From Ruminococcaceae bacterium UBA737 (GTDB lineage Bacteria; Bacillota; Clostridia; Oscillospirales; Acutalibacteraceae), in the NCBI GenBank assembly GCA_002297415.1, contig DBKZ01000096.1:5329-12470 (forward strand): a stretch of 7,142 bases of DNA. The letters run 5' to 3'. A program made the translations under genes and the position numbers. The notes beneath the pieces are model-generated. The model worked only from the letters and a program-made list of their open reading frames with translations, was not told where the DNA came from and searched no databases. Of the stretch, positions 6,926 through 7,142 are shown in pieces; the first letter of the stretch is position 1, and the number at the start of each line of letters is the position of its first letter.

Positions 6926-6954
6926 TTGCATTTTTTTCAATTATATACTAAAAT
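6926..6954 (+). promoter_or_regulatory. Predicted plus-strand promoter reading into the structured right end
   Basis: TTGCAT (6926-6931) and TAAAAT (6949-6954) have exactly 17 nt between them, the same layout as the two promoters upstream of the E2-like gene and fba. Transcription would start near 6961. It is divergent from the PqqD-like operon promoter. A direct repeat CACTTG (6910-6915 and 6923-6928), 13 bp apart, overlaps the -35 and could be an operator, though this is only a guess. Confidence 0.5.
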
Positions 6955-6979
6955 AGAATATATTTCAAGATATATTAGT

Positions 6980-7002
6980 GTGACAGGACTCGAACCTGTC
7001 AC
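6980..7002 (-). other. tRNA T-arm look-alike hairpin (orphan)
   Basis: GTGACAGG (6980-6987) pairs perfectly with CCTGTCAC (6995-7002) around a 7-nt loop. Read on the minus strand the loop is TTCGAGT, flanked by GG and CC, which is the classical T-loop of a tRNA. A full tRNA is not supported: no 5' acceptor strand complementary to the 3' CACACTA, no anticodon arm and no CCA are visible. It may be a tRNA remnant such as an integration-site scar, a T-arm mimic, or a chance match. Confidence 0.5.
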
Positions 7003-7003
7003 G

Positions 7004-7111
7004 CCTACGAAACAAAATTTTGCATAATACATTGCCTCAAAACTTGGAATACGGCAGTATTCCTGCGTTTTATTGGCTTCGTCTTATAACAAAATTTTTA
7101 GTTTCGGTAGG
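7004..7111. repeat. Long interrupted palindrome (108 nt, about 40 bp)
   Basis: Nested arms: CCTA (7004-7007) with TAGG (7108-7111); CGAAAC (7008-7013) with GTTTCG (7101-7106); AAAATTTT (7014-7021) with AAAATTTT (7091-7098); ATAA (7024-7027) with TTAT (7084-7087); GCC (7034-7036) with GGC (7075-7077); AAAAC (7039-7043) with GTTTT (7067-7071); and the apical GGAATAC (7046-7052) with GTATTCC (7057-7063) around the tetraloop GGCA. The outer 18 pairs are broken only by small bulges (G7107, TA 7099-7100). No clear target-site duplication flanks it. It can fold equally well on either strand. Confidence 0.8.
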
Positions 7112-7142
7112 TTAAAAGTTTCTGCCGCCGAATTTTGATTTC

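Larger units (their letters stand above)
6961..7142 (+). ncRNA. Candidate structured RNA, running off the window edge
   Basis: This is the gene-free right end, downstream of a predicted promoter. It contains, in order, a short AT-rich lead, an 8-bp hairpin with a 7-nt loop (6980-7002), a 108-nt interrupted hairpin (7004-7111) and a tail (7112-7142). The bases at 6965-6971 can pair with 7132-7138 (seven pairs including one G-U), which would close the whole as one domain. No open reading frame of note lies on the plus strand. I do not recognise a known riboswitch, RNase P, 6S, SRP or tmRNA signature. A retron-like msr/msd layout, a leader of an unseen downstream gene, or a mobile palindrome are alternatives. 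That it is transcribed is inference; the pairing is seen directly. Confidence 0.4.

Noticed and set aside
6937..7032. A 31-residue minus-strand ORF (starting MYYAKFCFVGV) upstream of the PqqD-like gene, considered as a RiPP precursor peptide.
   Set aside because: Its GVTGSSPVTL stretch is the typical spurious translation of a tRNA T-arm, it overlaps the structured element, it has no good ribosome site and it has no leader/core pattern.
7003..7117. An integron attC site (GCCTACG at the left, GTAGGTT/GTTAAAA at the right).
   Set aside because: The ends deviate from RYYYAAC/GTTRRRY, the pairing is too complete, and no integrase or cassette context is visible.
6975..7142. A complete tRNA or tmRNA on the minus strand.
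   Set aside because: Only the T-arm fits. There is no matching 5' acceptor strand, anticodon arm, CCA end, or tmRNA tag-peptide reading frame, and the long hairpin is not tRNA-like.
1..7142. A CRISPR array, insertion sequence or prophage gene.
   Set aside because: No regularly spaced repeats, transposase or phage-like reading frames were found. Only the right-end palindrome and T-arm hint at mobility.

Overview
The window reads as a chromosomal housekeeping segment from an AT-rich, low-GC Gram-positive bacterium. Gene content and protein style suggest the Clostridia, most likely an Oscillospiraceae/Ruminococcaceae-type gut anaerobe. The evidence is the strong AGGAG-type ribosome sites, the AT-rich spacers, the alaX-prmA-prfB order, and the Clostridia-typical stand-alone E2-like protein. 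The assignment is an inference, not a measured placement.

Plus-strand block 1 (1-2479) is a translation-related operon. It holds the 3' end of an AlaX-L type alanyl-tRNA editing protein, then prmA (ribosomal protein L11 methyltransferase, overlapping the editing gene by 14 nt), then prfB (peptide chain release factor 2). The prfB gene is a continuous frame without the usual programmed frameshift near its start. Its own stop codon sits in a context that resembles that frameshift site.

Plus-strand block 2 (2494-4386) has two genes, each behind its own predicted promoter (TTGTAT or TTGATT, 17 nt, TAAAAT). The first encodes a 285-residue protein with the fold of 2-oxoacid dehydrogenase E2 / chloramphenicol acetyltransferase, in which both catalytic residues appear to be replaced. 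The second is fba, a class II fructose-bisphosphate aldolase. A strong hairpin terminator closes fba and probably also ends the convergent minus-strand operon.

The minus-strand operon (6870 down to 4404) reads: a PqqD-like small protein (TTG start), an ABC exporter half-transporter (ATGA overlap), and a family I inorganic pyrophosphatase whose ATG directly follows the exporter stop. The tight packing implies co-translation. The PqqD-like protein next to an exporter recalls ribosomally made peptide (RiPP) loci, but no precursor peptide or modifying enzyme is visible here.

The right end (6836-7142) has no protein gene. It holds a predicted divergent promoter region and, on the plus side, a highly structured stretch running to the window edge. 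This contains an 8-bp hairpin whose minus strand is a tRNA T-arm look-alike, immediately followed by a 108-nt interrupted hairpin with about 40 base pairs. It is the least explained part of the window and the best candidate for something undescribed. It could be a structured non-coding RNA, a MITE-like palindrome or a remnant of an integration site; the sequence alone does not decide.
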